Below, piece after piece: positions 26,542-35,339 of a stretch of DNA of 64,000 nucleotides. The first letter of the stretch is position 1. Every line of letters starts with the position of its first letter. The translations under genes and the position numbers were made by a program. Below the pieces are notes generated by a model, which saw only the letters and a program-made list of their open reading frames with translations, was not told where the DNA came from and made no database searches. The stretch covers positions 372,001 through 436,000 of the forward strand of contig NZ_JQJY01000002.1 in NCBI RefSeq assembly GCF_000745775.1, read 5' to 3'. This DNA comes from Flavobacterium sp. ASV13. GTDB taxonomy: Bacteria > Bacteroidota > Bacteroidia > Flavobacteriales > Flavobacteriaceae.

Positions 26542-27363
26542 TTATTTTCGTTCTAAAATCTCTTCCCCATTTAAGTAATCGGAAGGTCTTTGTCCTAAAA
26601 TCTTGAAAAAAGTATTACTGAAAGTCGGAACACTATTATAACCAACTTCTTGAGCTACCTCTTTTACCGAAAGCTTTCTCTCTAACAGAAGTTCGATTGC
26701 TTTGAGGATTCTTCGAATAGTATAATATTGAATAAATGACATTTTGAGATCTTTTTGAAACAAGCGATACAAAGAGCGTTCGCTGAAACCAAATTCATGT
26801 GCAACATCGGCAAACAGAATTGTTTCGCCAAGATTATTCTCCACATAACGCAGAATTTTTCCGAGTCGCTTGTCTTTTGGCTGTGGTAATTCTAAAGGTA
26901 AATTATTAGTGCAAATTTGAGGAAGAATCGCTTTTATGGCTTTTGCAATTGTAAAACTCGGAGAGCCTTTTTTCAAATCTCCGTTCCATTGATTGGTAAA
27001 CATCATCATTTGGAGCAGCAAATTATTAACCGGATAAATCCCTTCTCTTTTGTAGAATTGATCTTCATCTTTTTCAACCGGAAAATATAAATTTCGCATC
27101 ATCACATGTTCTGACTTTGGCTCAATGCTGTGTTCCAGTCCAGCCGGAATCCAGATAAAATGTCTTGCAGGCAAAAAGTACGATTTTGTTTCAGTTGTCA
27201 CAAAAACCACATCGCCTTCTGCGTATAGCATTTGAGCTTTATCGTGTTTATGCCATGGAACAAACAATTCGCCCATTATATCATGATGACAGTAAATGCT
27301 TTTTTTATCGGCATCTACTTTTTTGATGTAATATTTGTCTACTTTGAATGTTGATTGTTCCAT
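26542..27363 (-). CDS. AraC-family regulator with cupin sensor domain
   Basis: The 273-residue protein (ATG at MEQSTFKVDK) has an N-terminal cupin-like domain with WHKHDKAQMLYAEGDV (about 38-53). Its C-terminal AraC double HTH (about 170-270) ends with KEVAQEVGYNSVPTFSNTFF and GQRPSDY. It lies 178 bases upstream of the TolC-EmrA-EmrB genes on the same strand, so it probably controls them in response to a ligand in the cupin pocket. An in-frame start 39 bases upstream gives an unlikely basic extension. Confidence 0.92.
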   Translation of the reverse strand: MEQSTFKVDKYYIKKVDADKKSIYCHHDIMGELFVPWHKHDKAQMLYAEGDVVFVTTETKSYFLPARHFIWIPAGLEHSIEPKSEHVMMRNLYFPVEKDEDQFYKREGIYPVNNLLLQMMMFTNQWNGDLKKGSPSFTIAKAIKAILPQICTNNLPLELPQPKDKRLGKILRYVENNLGETILFADVAHEFGFSERSLYRLFQKDLKMSFIQYYTIRRILKAIELLLERKLSVKEVAQEVGYNSVPTFSNTFFKILGQRPSDYLNGEEILERK

Positions 27364-27383
27364 AATATAAAGATAGGAGAAAT

Positions 27384-27516
27384 TTAACCGCAAAGCACGC
27401 AAGGTCTTTTTTCTAACATCACGCTCATAAACGCAAAGTTCGCAAAGCTATATGAATAAACCTTTGCGAACTTTGCGTATCCCGATAGCTATCGGGATTG
27501 CGCTCTTTGCGGTTAA
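27384..27516. repeat. TTAACCGC...GCGGTTAA long inverted repeat, copy 1
   Basis: Outer arms TTAACCGCAAAG and CTTTGCGGTTAA enclose inner arms ACGCAAAGTTCGCAAAG and CTTTGCGAACTTTGCGT. It carries the 20-bp palindrome inside its right half. Copies of the same family occur near 28.2, 46.1 and 63.8 kb. Confidence 0.75.
27479..27498. repeat. 20-bp palindrome, copy 2
   Basis: ATCCCGATAGCTATCGGGAT is a perfect palindrome set inside the larger inverted repeat. Confidence 0.7.
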
Positions 27517-27538
27517 ACCTCGCAAAGTTTATATAAAA

Positions 27539-27567
27539 AAAATGCCTCTCGTAATGAGAGGCATTTT
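27539..27567 (-). terminator. Terminator after the decayed tRNA
   Basis: AATGCCTCTC and GAGAGGCATT form a stem next to an A-run (T-run on the minus strand). It is a diverged copy of the terminator that follows tRNA-Asp near 27.95 kb, including the AACAACTT flank. Confidence 0.75.
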
Positions 27568-27576
27568 AAACAACTT

Positions 27577-27658
27577 GGTCTCGTTTTTGAAAACGAGAGG
27601 ACTCGAACCCGTCTCGTCCCTAGACGAGATGACAGACATGTCTTCTAACCTACTTTAC
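27577..27658 (-). pseudogene. Decayed tRNA-Asp-like relic
   Basis: On the minus strand, GGTTAGAAGACATGTCTGTCAT matches the anticodon arm of tRNA-Asp (anticodon GTC kept) with one or two changes; the first 20 bases tell the match. GGGTTCGAGTCC matches its T-arm. The D-arm is lost, the variable region has become a CTCGTC/GACGAG hairpin and the 3' acceptor a CTCGTTTT/AAAACGAG hairpin. No CCA end or promoter is present. It follows the GIY-YIG stop codon by a few bases. Confidence 0.7.
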
Positions 27659-27663
27659 CTTTT

Positions 27664-27909
27664 TTATTTATACTCCTTAATTAAAGCTTCGAGTGATTTT
27701 CTATTTAACTTTTTCAATCTCAATTCTTCAACCAAAGCTTCTTTTTTAGTTTCAAATGCTTTCAAGTAAACCAACTCCCATGGTCCTTTATTTGAAGTAT
27801 ACCTACTTCTATTTTCATTATGATATAATAATCTCTGAGAAACATCTTCGCTAAAACCTTTGTAATAAACATCAAAAGTTTTAGAATAAATTATATAAAC
27901 GTAAAACAT
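27664..27909 (-). CDS. GIY-YIG domain protein (UPF0213-like)
   Basis: The 81-residue protein is a minimal GIY-YIG nuclease-like domain. VYIIY and YYKGF stand for the GIY and YIG strands, followed by the conserved Arg helix SQRLLYHN and a Glu-containing helix (EALVEELRLKKLNR). Such small proteins are common in Bacteroidota and their cellular role is unknown. It lies between an intact tRNA-Asp with terminator and a decayed tRNA-Asp-like relic with a matching terminator. Confidence 0.88.
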   Translation of the reverse strand: MFYVYIIYSKTFDVYYKGFSEDVSQRLLYHNENRSRYTSNKGPWELVYLKAFETKKEALVEELRLKKLNRKSLEALIKEYK

Positions 27910-27930
27910 AAATCAAAATTTAATGTAAAA

Positions 27931-27962
27931 AAAAAATGCCTATCATAATGATAGGCATTTTT
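27931..27962 (-). terminator. Terminator of tRNA-Asp (copy nearer GIY-YIG)
   Basis: AAATGCCTATC and GATAGGCATTT form an 11-bp stem with a short loop, flanked on the plus strand by a long A-run that gives a T-run on the transcribed strand. Confidence 0.85.
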
Positions 27963-27973
27963 AACAACTTAGG

Positions 27974-28047
27974 CGGTCTGGACGGGACTCGAACCCGCGA
28001 CCCCATGCGTGACAGGCATGTATTCTAACCAACTGAACTACCAAACC
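27974..28047 (-). tRNA. tRNA-Asp (anticodon GUC)
   Basis: On the minus strand the gene reads GGTTTGGTAGTTCAGTTGG... with acceptor GGTTTGG/CCAGACC, anticodon loop centred on GTC and T-arm GGGTTCGAGTCCC, with discriminator G. CCA is not encoded. An identical copy lies 500 bases upstream. Confidence 0.97.
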
Positions 28048-28064
28048 CTGCGTTATTGCGAGTG

Positions 28065-28094
28065 CAAAAATACAATAGAATTTCGTTTCTGCAA
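28065..28094 (-). promoter_or_regulatory. Promoter of tRNA-Asp, copy 1
   Basis: Minus-strand TTG, 19 bases, then TATTTTTG. The tRNA starts 17 bases after the box. The whole promoter region is duplicated upstream of the second tRNA-Asp. Confidence 0.7.
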
Positions 28095-28192
28095 GCGTTT
28101 TTGCGAATAAAAATTGAGAAATTTTTAATTGGTTAAATTCCAATATTTTAAAAATTGATACTAAATTTAAAAAAGAAGTATTTTCTTTCTTT

Positions 28193-28301
28193 TTAACCGC
28201 AATCCCGATAGCTATCGGGAGCAAGGTTAAAAACACAAAGTCCGCAAAGCTTAAAAAAACTTTGCGGACTTTGCGTAAATCTTAGTGTCCTTTGCGGTTA
28301 A
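28193..28301. repeat. TTAACCGC...GCGGTTAA long inverted repeat, copy 2
   Basis: Outer arms TTAACCGC and GCGGTTAA enclose inner arms AAAGTCCGCAAAG and CTTTGCGGACTTT. The left half contains the 18-bp core of the CCCGATAGCTATCGGG palindrome. It lies between the two tRNA-Asp genes. Confidence 0.75.
28203..28220. repeat. Palindrome TCCCGATAGCTATCGGGA, copy 3
   Basis: A perfect 18-bp palindrome identical to the core of the copy near 27.49 kb, here in the left half of the surrounding repeat rather than the right. Confidence 0.7.
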
Positions 28302-28360
28302 ATACAAAAGTGTCTTAAATCAAAAAAGCCATCCACAAAAGTGGAAAGCTTTTCATTGGT

Positions 28361-28374
28361 CTAACTACTAAACC
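28361..28374 (-). pseudogene. Possible tRNA-Asp 5' fragment
   Basis: On the minus strand GGTTTAGTAGTTAG resembles the tRNA-Asp start GGTTTGGTAGTTCAG with one substitution and one gap. It is short and could be chance, but it lies between two intact copies and upstream of an imperfect hairpin (28325-28352), as a decayed tRNA unit would. Confidence 0.35.
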
Positions 28375-28435
28375 AGCTACGAGTTACAAAGTCGTAGCAA
28401 AACAACACAACTAATCTTAGATACCGTTTTTGGGC

Positions 28436-28465
28436 AAAAAAGCCTTTCTTAATAGAAAGGCTTTT
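28436..28465 (-). terminator. Terminator of tRNA-Asp, copy 2
   Basis: AAGCCTTTC and GAAAGGCTT form a stem with a 6-base loop, with a T-run on the transcribed strand. Confidence 0.8.
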
Positions 28466-28475
28466 CCCAATATTG

Positions 28476-28549
28476 CGGTCTGGACGGGACTCGAACCCGC
28501 GACCCCATGCGTGACAGGCATGTATTCTAACCAACTGAACTACCAAACC
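28476..28549 (-). tRNA. tRNA-Asp (anticodon GUC), second copy
   Basis: The sequence is identical to the other tRNA-Asp of this window, with its own promoter and terminator. Confidence 0.97.
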
Positions 28550-28567
28550 TCTGCGTTATTGCGGTTG

Positions 28568-28597
28568 CAAAGATATAACAGAATTTCGTTTCTGCAA
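28568..28597 (-). promoter_or_regulatory. Promoter of tRNA-Asp, copy 2
   Basis: Minus-strand TTG, 19 bases, then TATCTTTG, nearly the same as the first tRNA-Asp promoter, showing that promoter and tRNA were duplicated together. Confidence 0.72.
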
Positions 28598-28635
28598 GTG
28601 TTTTTGTAAAAAAAATTAAATATTTCTTTAAAATA

Positions 28636-29562
28636 TTATCCAAAGTTTTGTTTTTCAACCAAATAAGTAGTCAATATTTTTTCAAAATTATCGCCCACAT
28701 TTACCGAAACGTACTTAATTTGGTTCTTCGCACAGGTTAAAGCCAGGTTTTTAAAATAAGCTTCTACCCTTTTTTCATATTCTGCTTTTACATTATCTGC
28801 AAAAATTGAAACCTCTTCTCCCGATTCTAAATCGATAAATTTTCTTGGTGCATTATCAAAATCAAACTTCATTTCGGTTTGACTATCAACCACATGAAAC
28901 AAAACCACTTTATGTTTATTGTGCTTTAAATGTTGTAAAGCGTTGAATAATTTCTCTTCATCTTCCGTTTGAAACATATCGGTAAACAAAATAATCATCG
29001 AACGACGGTGCATTTTCTCTGCTATTTGGTGCAGATAAGTAATCGTGTCGGTCGTTTTTTTGACTTTTGGCTGAACTAATAATTCTTCCAGTTTGTTCAA
29101 AAGCATTCTATGGTGACGATCGCTTCCTTTTTCTGGCGCGTAATATTCGTATTTATCGGAGAAAACGCTCAAACCAACGGCATCGCGCTGTTTCTTTAAG
29201 ATATTCATTAAAACCGCCGAAGCCAAAACCGCAAAACCAATCTTCTTTTCATAAAAAGGCTGATTTGATTTGAGTTCAGGATAATGCATCGATGACGAAT
29301 TATCGACAATCAAATGACAACGTAAATTGGTTTCTTCCTCAAAACGTTTTGTGTACAAACGATCCGTTTTGGCGAATAATTTCCAATCGATATGTTTGGT
29401 GCTTTCGCCTGCGTTATAGACTTTATGCTCGGCAAATTCGGCCGAAAATCCATGAAACGGACTCTTGTGCATTCCGGATATAAAACCTTCCACAACCTGA
29501 TTTGCCAGCATTTCAAGATGCTGAAAACTGGAGACTTTCTCTATTTCCGATTCAATTTTCAT
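28636..29562 (-). CDS. DUF58 / vWA-like protein
   Basis: The 308-residue protein matches the DUF58 family: HGFSAEFAEHKVYNAGESTKH (start of about 38-57) and IDWKLFAKTDRLYTKRFEEE, then a vWA-like core with a MIDAS-type DNSSSMHYPE (about 92-101). DUF58 proteins usually occur with MoxR ATPases and vWA/TPR membrane proteins (BatABD) in Bacteroidota. No MoxR gene is visible here; instead the start codon overlaps the end of an M1 aminopeptidase gene by four bases, so the two are translationally coupled. Confidence 0.9.
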   Translation of the reverse strand: MKIESEIEKVSSFQHLEMLANQVVEGFISGMHKSPFHGFSAEFAEHKVYNAGESTKHIDWKLFAKTDRLYTKRFEEETNLRCHLIVDNSSSMHYPELKSNQPFYEKKIGFAVLASAVLMNILKKQRDAVGLSVFSDKYEYYAPEKGSDRHHRMLLNKLEELLVQPKVKKTTDTITYLHQIAEKMHRRSMIILFTDMFQTEDEEKLFNALQHLKHNKHKVVLFHVVDSQTEMKFDFDNAPRKFIDLESGEEVSIFADNVKAEYEKRVEAYFKNLALTCAKNQIKYVSVNVGDNFEKILTTYLVEKQNFG

Positions 29563-32138
29563 TCGGTTTCTTTTTTAATATTTTGCGCTTTATAAAGCAA
29601 ATCTGTCGCCATAAATAATTTACGTTTCAAGATCGGACTAAAATTAGGGTTTTCTTTCAAGAATCGCTGCACTTCATCAAAAGCATATTTCGACGAATAT
29701 CTTCCAACTGTATTATCCAACCAGTCTTTCGGAAAGAAAATATCTCCCGTGCGTTGGATTTCTTCTACCAAATCTAGTGAAAATCTAATATATTTTTGCG
29801 CACTTTCCTGACGAAGCGGATGATTAACATTCGCTAATCCCACAGAAACCCATGCTTCTTTTTCACGATTGGCATCATCTTTTAACGATTCTATAAAGGC
29901 ATTTCGAACGGATTCGTCTTTTGATAATGATGGAAGCAAAAATTCAAATCGCTTCTTTTTATCCGGATTTGTGATTGTTGTTCTTGTTTTCTCTAAAATT
30001 TCATCGGCTTTTTCATGTTTGAAAATCGCCAGATTCATTGCCATATTGGTAAAATCGTCTTCGTTCAATTTCAAATTCTGAATCACAACTTCTTTATTCC
30101 AAATCTGATATAATTTGGCTTTCGCCGAATCTGAATACGCAATCGAACTAAACAATCCAAATAATGTCTTTTTGATATTAGCTGATAAATTAGCCTGCAA
30201 ACGACTGTACAGAATATCTTCAAGCTGTTTCTGAACTTTGTTTTGCTGTTTTTCTGTGAAGAATCTCCAATAAATCGTATTCAAATTATTAGAAACTATT
30301 CGTAAAACCAATTCGTTTTCTTCACTCTGAATTCCTTTTACAAAACAATCAAAAGCTTTTTCTGGAGAAACATTTCCGATAAGCGTATTTTCATAAAGAT
30401 TACTATAAGCAGAAGCTCTAGCAACCTCATCTTTTAAAGAAGAAATATAATTTAAATTATTCCCGTCAAGCGGAAAAACACCGTATCCAAAACCATTATA
30501 ATTGTAAATAATAGTAAGCGGTTTTTCGAGTCCGATAGCTTCTTTTAGAATCAAGTTTTTATCTTTAATATTTGCTGTTAGAACTTTTACATTATTAGAA
30601 TAAACTAAACCAATCTGAAAAATCTGAGGCCAAATATTATCTGATTTGTCTTCTGCTTGCTGCGTAATTTCAAACTTCTTGATTCTGTTTTTAGCATCAT
30701 ATTCAATTTTATCTGAGAAAATAGCTCTTCCCGATTTGTTTACCCAAACCTCGCTCCATTTCTTCATATCCAAAGGCGTTTCAGCATCCAGAATTTCTAC
30801 AAGATTATTCCAATCCGCATTGTCGTTGGCGTATTTCTGAATGTATTTTTGAATTCCTTTTTGGAAAGGTTCTTTTCCCATTGAAGCTTCTAATTGACGC
30901 ATCATAATCGGCGCTTTGTTGTAAATCATCGCGCCATAAAGTGATCCAGCATCCTTCAAATTCGCTAAATGTTGTCTTATCGGATGTGTTCCCAAAGATC
31001 GATCTTCCGCGTAAGCGCTGGCATAATGCGTACTAAAAAACTGCAGATTATGATTGATTTTCGGAAAAATCGGGTTCATGATTTTATCGGCCATAAAGTT
31101 GGCAAAAACCTCTTTCATCCAGACATCATCAAACCATTTCATCGTTACCAAATCGCCAAACCACATATGTGAAGTTTCATGCGCGATTAATTTTGCACGG
31201 TTTAATTTTTCACTGTCGGTTGCGCTGTTATCCAAGAATAAAGTCGATTCTCTGTACTGAATTGCTCCAACATGCTCCATTCCGCCATATTGAAAAACGG
31301 GAATTGAAGCGAAATCCAACTTCTGAAAAGGGAATTTATAATTGGTATATTTTTCTAAAAAGTCTAAAGATTGCTGATGCAAATTGAAAATTGTATCAGT
31401 GCTTATTTTTATTTTCTCTTCATTATTTTCTCGATACAGCATTGTCATTTCTAAACCTGGCTTTTCCGTAACGCTTTTGAATTTTCCTGCCACAAATGAA
31501 AATAAATAGGTACTCATTTTATCCGATTCTCCAAAAGTGTACGAAGTAAAATCGCCTTTTTCGACTTTCTCTTTTACATCGGCGCCAGCCAAAACCGTCC
31601 AATCTTTTGGAACAGAAAGACTCAGTTTATAAGTTGCTTTTAAATCCGGCTGATCAAAACATGGAAATAAAGTGCTTGCGCGATCCGGAACTAATAAAGT
31701 GTACAGAAAATCATCATTTCGGTTTAAAGACAAATTTCCCGCGATAAAGGAAATTGTAATGGCATTTTTTCCTAAAATTAAATTTTCAGCAGGAATTACA
31801 ATATGCCCGTTTTCATGAATGATTGCAATATTTTTCCCGTTTGCCGAAACTGATTTTATATTTTGAGATTTCTCTTTAAAATCAAAAACAAGAGGTTGGC
31901 GCACGTCTGATAAATTCAGATTTACCGTTAAAGCTGAATTGATCTCTTCGATTTTCTTATTCGGAATTTCAAAAGACAATTCGTATTGAACATCTGAAAT
32001 TTGTTTTTTGCGAAATTGAGCCAATTGCTCTGAAACGCCATTTTCTATACTAAAACTTTCTTTGGGTTTCGATTGAGAAAAACCAATTGTCGTGATTATA
32101 AAAAAGGCAAAAAAGCGGTGAAGAATTTTCATTTTCAA
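29559..32138 (-). CDS. M1 family metallo-aminopeptidase
   Basis: The 859-residue exported protein has a signal peptide (about 1-21). The zinc motif HETSH (320-324) has the second glutamate E343 18 residues later, and an exopeptidase motif GGMEH (285-289) stands where many M1 enzymes have GAMEN. The N-terminal beta domain and C-terminal helical ERAP/HEAT-like region are complete. It probably trims peptides in the periplasm. The last base of its frame overlaps the DUF58 start (ATGA). Confidence 0.93.
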   Translation of the reverse strand: MKMKILHRFFAFFIITTIGFSQSKPKESFSIENGVSEQLAQFRKKQISDVQYELSFEIPNKKIEEINSALTVNLNLSDVRQPLVFDFKEKSQNIKSVSANGKNIAIIHENGHIVIPAENLILGKNAITISFIAGNLSLNRNDDFLYTLLVPDRASTLFPCFDQPDLKATYKLSLSVPKDWTVLAGADVKEKVEKGDFTSYTFGESDKMSTYLFSFVAGKFKSVTEKPGLEMTMLYRENNEEKIKISTDTIFNLHQQSLDFLEKYTNYKFPFQKLDFASIPVFQYGGMEHVGAIQYRESTLFLDNSATDSEKLNRAKLIAHETSHMWFGDLVTMKWFDDVWMKEVFANFMADKIMNPIFPKINHNLQFFSTHYASAYAEDRSLGTHPIRQHLANLKDAGSLYGAMIYNKAPIMMRQLEASMGKEPFQKGIQKYIQKYANDNADWNNLVEILDAETPLDMKKWSEVWVNKSGRAIFSDKIEYDAKNRIKKFEITQQAEDKSDNIWPQIFQIGLVYSNNVKVLTANIKDKNLILKEAIGLEKPLTIIYNYNGFGYGVFPLDGNNLNYISSLKDEVARASAYSNLYENTLIGNVSPEKAFDCFVKGIQSEENELVLRIVSNNLNTIYWRFFTEKQQNKVQKQLEDILYSRLQANLSANIKKTLFGLFSSIAYSDSAKAKLYQIWNKEVVIQNLKLNEDDFTNMAMNLAIFKHEKADEILEKTRTTITNPDKKKRFEFLLPSLSKDESVRNAFIESLKDDANREKEAWVSVGLANVNHPLRQESAQKYIRFSLDLVEEIQRTGDIFFPKDWLDNTVGRYSSKYAFDEVQRFLKENPNFSPILKRKLFMATDLLYKAQNIKKETE

Positions 32139-32167
32139 GGAATATAAGATTCGTTAAAAATAAAGAT

Positions 32168-32221
32168 TCCGCCACGAATTCACGAATTTTTGCATTAAAT
32201 AATTCGTGAATTCGTGGCGGA
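32168..32221. repeat. Perfect 21-bp stem inverted repeat
   Basis: The arms beginning TCCGCCACGAATTCACGAA and ending TTCGTGAATTCGTGGCGGA pair without mismatch around a 12-base centre. It is built from a doubled CACGAATT word, as are the other word-repeat hairpins of this window. It lies between thioredoxin and the aminopeptidase start. Confidence 0.75.
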
Positions 32222-32281
32222 AAGAAATAAAAAAGGCTTGACTTTCGTCAAACCTTCTTTATATAAATCATAATCTTACGA

Positions 32282-32599
32282 TTACAACAAAGCGTCTAAA
32301 CTATCTGCGTAGGTTTGTTTTGGAGCAACTCCAACTTGTTTTCCTACTACTTCACCGTTATGAAAAACCAAAACGGTTGGTATGTTACGCACACCATATT
32401 TTGCAGCGAATTCTTGGTTAGCATCTACATCTACTTTACCAACAACTACTTTACCAGCGTACTCGTCGCTTAATTGGTCAATGATTGGACCAACCATTCT
32501 ACAAGGACCGCACCATGCTGCCCAAAAATCTACCATTACTGGTTTATCTGACTTTAAAACTACTTCGTCAAAAGTAGCATCTGTTATTGCTAATGCCAT
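32282..32599 (-). CDS. trxA: Thioredoxin
   Basis: The 105-residue protein is a classical cytoplasmic thioredoxin: the active site WCGPC (C30, C33), the cis-Pro loop NIPTVLVFHNG and standard family length. It reduces protein disulfides and supports ribonucleotide reductase and peroxiredoxins. It is a single gene; the flanking gaps separate it from both neighbours. Confidence 0.97.
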   Translation of the reverse strand: MALAITDATFDEVVLKSDKPVMVDFWAAWCGPCRMVGPIIDQLSDEYAGKVVVGKVDVDANQEFAAKYGVRNIPTVLVFHNGEVVGKQVGVAPKQTYADSLDALL

Positions 32600-32863
32600 A
32601 ATAATTTGTCTTTAAATGTTATTTCAGCTTTAGTCCCTAGAGACCCGTTTTTTGTTATTTCCTAAACTGAGGTACAAAGTTAAAAATTAAAAACTAATCA
32701 AACACCATTCATAAATTAGTTTTGATTATAAAAGTATTGTAAATAATTATATCATAAATTTAAGTTTGATATCGTAGATTCAACATTGCAGTAATTTGAA
32801 AATCAGAAATTTAAATATGATTGTTTTTTGTAGTATCTTTAATCAACCATTAAAATTTTCCAG

Positions 32864-35329
32864 ATGAAAGAAACTTTACATCGCATAAAAGTCTTTTTGC
32901 AATCGGCTGGTTTTAAAAAATATGCCAAGCGTTTTGGATTTTTTATTTTAGGAGTAATTGCGCTTTTGCTGATTGCGTGCGGAGGTTTGTCGATTTATTT
33001 CAACAGAAACAAAACCGAAATCATTGCTAAAATCAACACCAAAATCAACGAAAACATAAATGGAAAGTTTCATATTGGTGATTTTCAGTATAAATTTTTA
33101 ACTGGTTTTCCGAATTTTACTTTGGCTTTAAAAGATGTCGAGCTAAAAGACAATAAATGGGATATGCATAAACATACTCTGCTGAAAGCGCAGGAAATCG
33201 AAGTGCGCTTAAACGTTGTGAGTTTGCTTCAGAAAGAAATCAACATTCATAAAGTTCTTATTAACGACGCTCAAATTTATATTTACAAAGCGCCAGATGG
33301 TTATTCAAATTCCAATATTTTTAAACCAAAAAAGAAAAAAACACCCGAAAACAAAGAGAAACCCGAAACCACAATCGGACAAATTGACCTCAACAATGTT
33401 CGGTTTACGATCGACAATCACGTTGGACACAAATTATTTGATTTTGAAGTTGCCAGCTTAAAATCAAAAGTAGATTATGATGGTGATAATTGGCAAACCG
33501 ATCTTTTTCTGGACACGCAAATCAACAGTCTCGCTTTTAATACCGTTCACGGAAGTTTTGCCAAACAAAAACGCCTCAAAGGAACATTGGCTGTTTCTTT
33601 TAATGCTGAAAAAGAAAAAATCGATGTTAAAACAGATGGCTTGAAAATTGGAACTGATTCTTTTGATATTGTGGCTTTCTTCAATTTGGGAAAAAACAAT
33701 TCTTTGTTCGGAATTAATATTGGAACAACCATTTTATGGCAAAATGCCTCTAATTTATTGTCGGGAAACATCAGTTCAAAACTCAATCGCTTTAATCTAA
33801 AAAAGCCAATTGACGTAAATTGTGACATAAAAGGCGATTTGAATGCCGAAGGTGATCCGAAAATTGTCGTTCAGGCGATTATTAAAGACAACGAATTGAG
33901 CATTCCCGACGGACAGCTGAATGATTGCAATTTTAAAGGGATTTTTACCAATAATTTCAAACCGAAAGAAGGTTTCACCGATGCCAATTCGGCTGTAATT
34001 TTGACCCGATTTTCAGCAACTTATCAAAATATTCCGTTGAAGATTCCGCAATTGTCGATCAATAATCTCGAAAAACCGCTTGCGACAGGAACTGTAAGTT
34101 CTGATTTTGATGTCAGCAAACTCAACGAAATCAGCAATGACAAATGGATTCAATTTACTGAAGGACACGCTACAGCCAACTTGCAATTTCAGTTTGATAT
34201 TGTGGATTTGTATATCAATAAGCCAAAATTTATTGGAAATGTAAACGTAACCAATACTTCATTTGATTTTATTCCGAAGAATGTTCATGCCGAAAAAGTA
34301 AATATACAGCTTGAGTTTACACAACAAGCTTTGCTGATTAAAAAAATCGCCTACAAACACAAGAAAAACACGATTTATATTGAAGGTAAAATTGATAATT
34401 TCCTCAATCTTTATTACGATGCGCCGGAACAAATGGTGGTAAATTGGAAAATTTATTGCCCGAATATCGATGTCAAACAATTTTTGGGTGTTTTGGCTTC
34501 TTCCAAAAAACAAACTGTTGCAAAAACAAATAAAAAACCAACTATTTCGACTCATTTGCGAACCGTAATCGAAAAATGTTCGGTAGTAATTGACATCAAA
34601 GCTGATCAAATAACCTACAATAAACTGACGGCCACAAATACCACAGCAAGAATCCAAATGCTGAACTCTAAATTGGTCATAAAAAATGGTTCGCTTCAAA
34701 CTTCAGGAGGCAGCATTGCTTTTAATGCGGAAGTTTCACCAAGCGGAAAAAATTTCATATTCGGTTCAAATGCTCAGGTAAGCCGAGTTGATATTGCGAG
34801 TTTTTTAAGGTCTTTCAACAACTTCGGAATCAAATCTTTTTCACCAAATAATATTCACGGAAGATTAACCAGCAATGCTAATGTTACAGGTTTAATGAAC
34901 AGCAATGGCGAACTCATAACAAATTCTACACACGGAAGTTTAGTGTTTAATGTTACTCAGGGCGCTTTGGTCAACTTTGAGCCTATTATGAAAGTGGGAA
35001 AATATGCTTTTCCGTTTCGCGATGTTAAGAATATTACGTTCAGCGATTTATCTGGCGATTTTAAACTGCGCGGCGAAATGGTTGATGTCAATAAACTAAC
35101 GATCAGTTCGAGTGTTTTAAATCTTGATGCAAAAGGTGTTTATTCCTTTGGCCGAGGCACGAATTTAGCGCTTACTATTCCGCTTCGAAATTCTAAGAAC
35201 GATGCTCAACTTGCTACCAAGGCGGAACGTGATGCGGTTAGAGAAAAAGGGATTATTCTTCGTTTAGTGGCTTATGATGATAATGGGAAGATGAAGATTA
35301 AAAAGGGGAAAAAGGAAAAGGAGAAGTAG
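32864..35329 (+). CDS. AsmA-family envelope protein
   Basis: The 821-residue protein has one membrane helix (about 23-46), then an AsmA N-terminal domain (KINTKINENINGKFHIGDFQ, about 56-75) and a long repetitive beta region with the C-terminal AsmA_2-type end (about 640-800). It ends in a Lys-rich tail. AsmA-like proteins bridge inner and outer membrane and are tied to phospholipid transport and outer-membrane homeostasis. Confidence 0.9.
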   Translation: MKETLHRIKVFLQSAGFKKYAKRFGFFILGVIALLLIACGGLSIYFNRNKTEIIAKINTKINENINGKFHIGDFQYKFLTGFPNFTLALKDVELKDNKWDMHKHTLLKAQEIEVRLNVVSLLQKEINIHKVLINDAQIYIYKAPDGYSNSNIFKPKKKKTPENKEKPETTIGQIDLNNVRFTIDNHVGHKLFDFEVASLKSKVDYDGDNWQTDLFLDTQINSLAFNTVHGSFAKQKRLKGTLAVSFNAEKEKIDVKTDGLKIGTDSFDIVAFFNLGKNNSLFGINIGTTILWQNASNLLSGNISSKLNRFNLKKPIDVNCDIKGDLNAEGDPKIVVQAIIKDNELSIPDGQLNDCNFKGIFTNNFKPKEGFTDANSAVILTRFSATYQNIPLKIPQLSINNLEKPLATGTVSSDFDVSKLNEISNDKWIQFTEGHATANLQFQFDIVDLYINKPKFIGNVNVTNTSFDFIPKNVHAEKVNIQLEFTQQALLIKKIAYKHKKNTIYIEGKIDNFLNLYYDAPEQMVVNWKIYCPNIDVKQFLGVLASSKKQTVAKTNKKPTISTHLRTVIEKCSVVIDIKADQITYNKLTATNTTARIQMLNSKLVIKNGSLQTSGGSIAFNAEVSPSGKNFIFGSNAQVSRVDIASFLRSFNNFGIKSFSPNNIHGRLTSNANVTGLMNSNGELITNSTHGSLVFNVTQGALVNFEPIMKVGKYAFPFRDVKNITFSDLSGDFKLRGEMVDVNKLTISSSVLNLDAKGVYSFGRGTNLALTIPLRNSKNDAQLATKAERDAVREKGIILRLVAYDDNGKMKIKKGKKEKEK

Positions 35330-35339
35330 AAGTATTATT

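Noticed and set aside
27961..28236. 91-codon minus-strand ORF over the first tRNA-Asp
   Set aside because: It overlaps the tRNA, its promoter and a word-repeat hairpin; no protein features.
28361..28546. 61-codon ORF starting MVVQLVRIHACHAWG
   Set aside because: It is a translation across the tRNA-Asp gene; the same peptide appears at the other tRNA-Asp copy.
34259..34699. 146-codon ORF opposite the AsmA gene
   Set aside because: It lies wholly inside the AsmA reading frame on the other strand and has no recognisable features.
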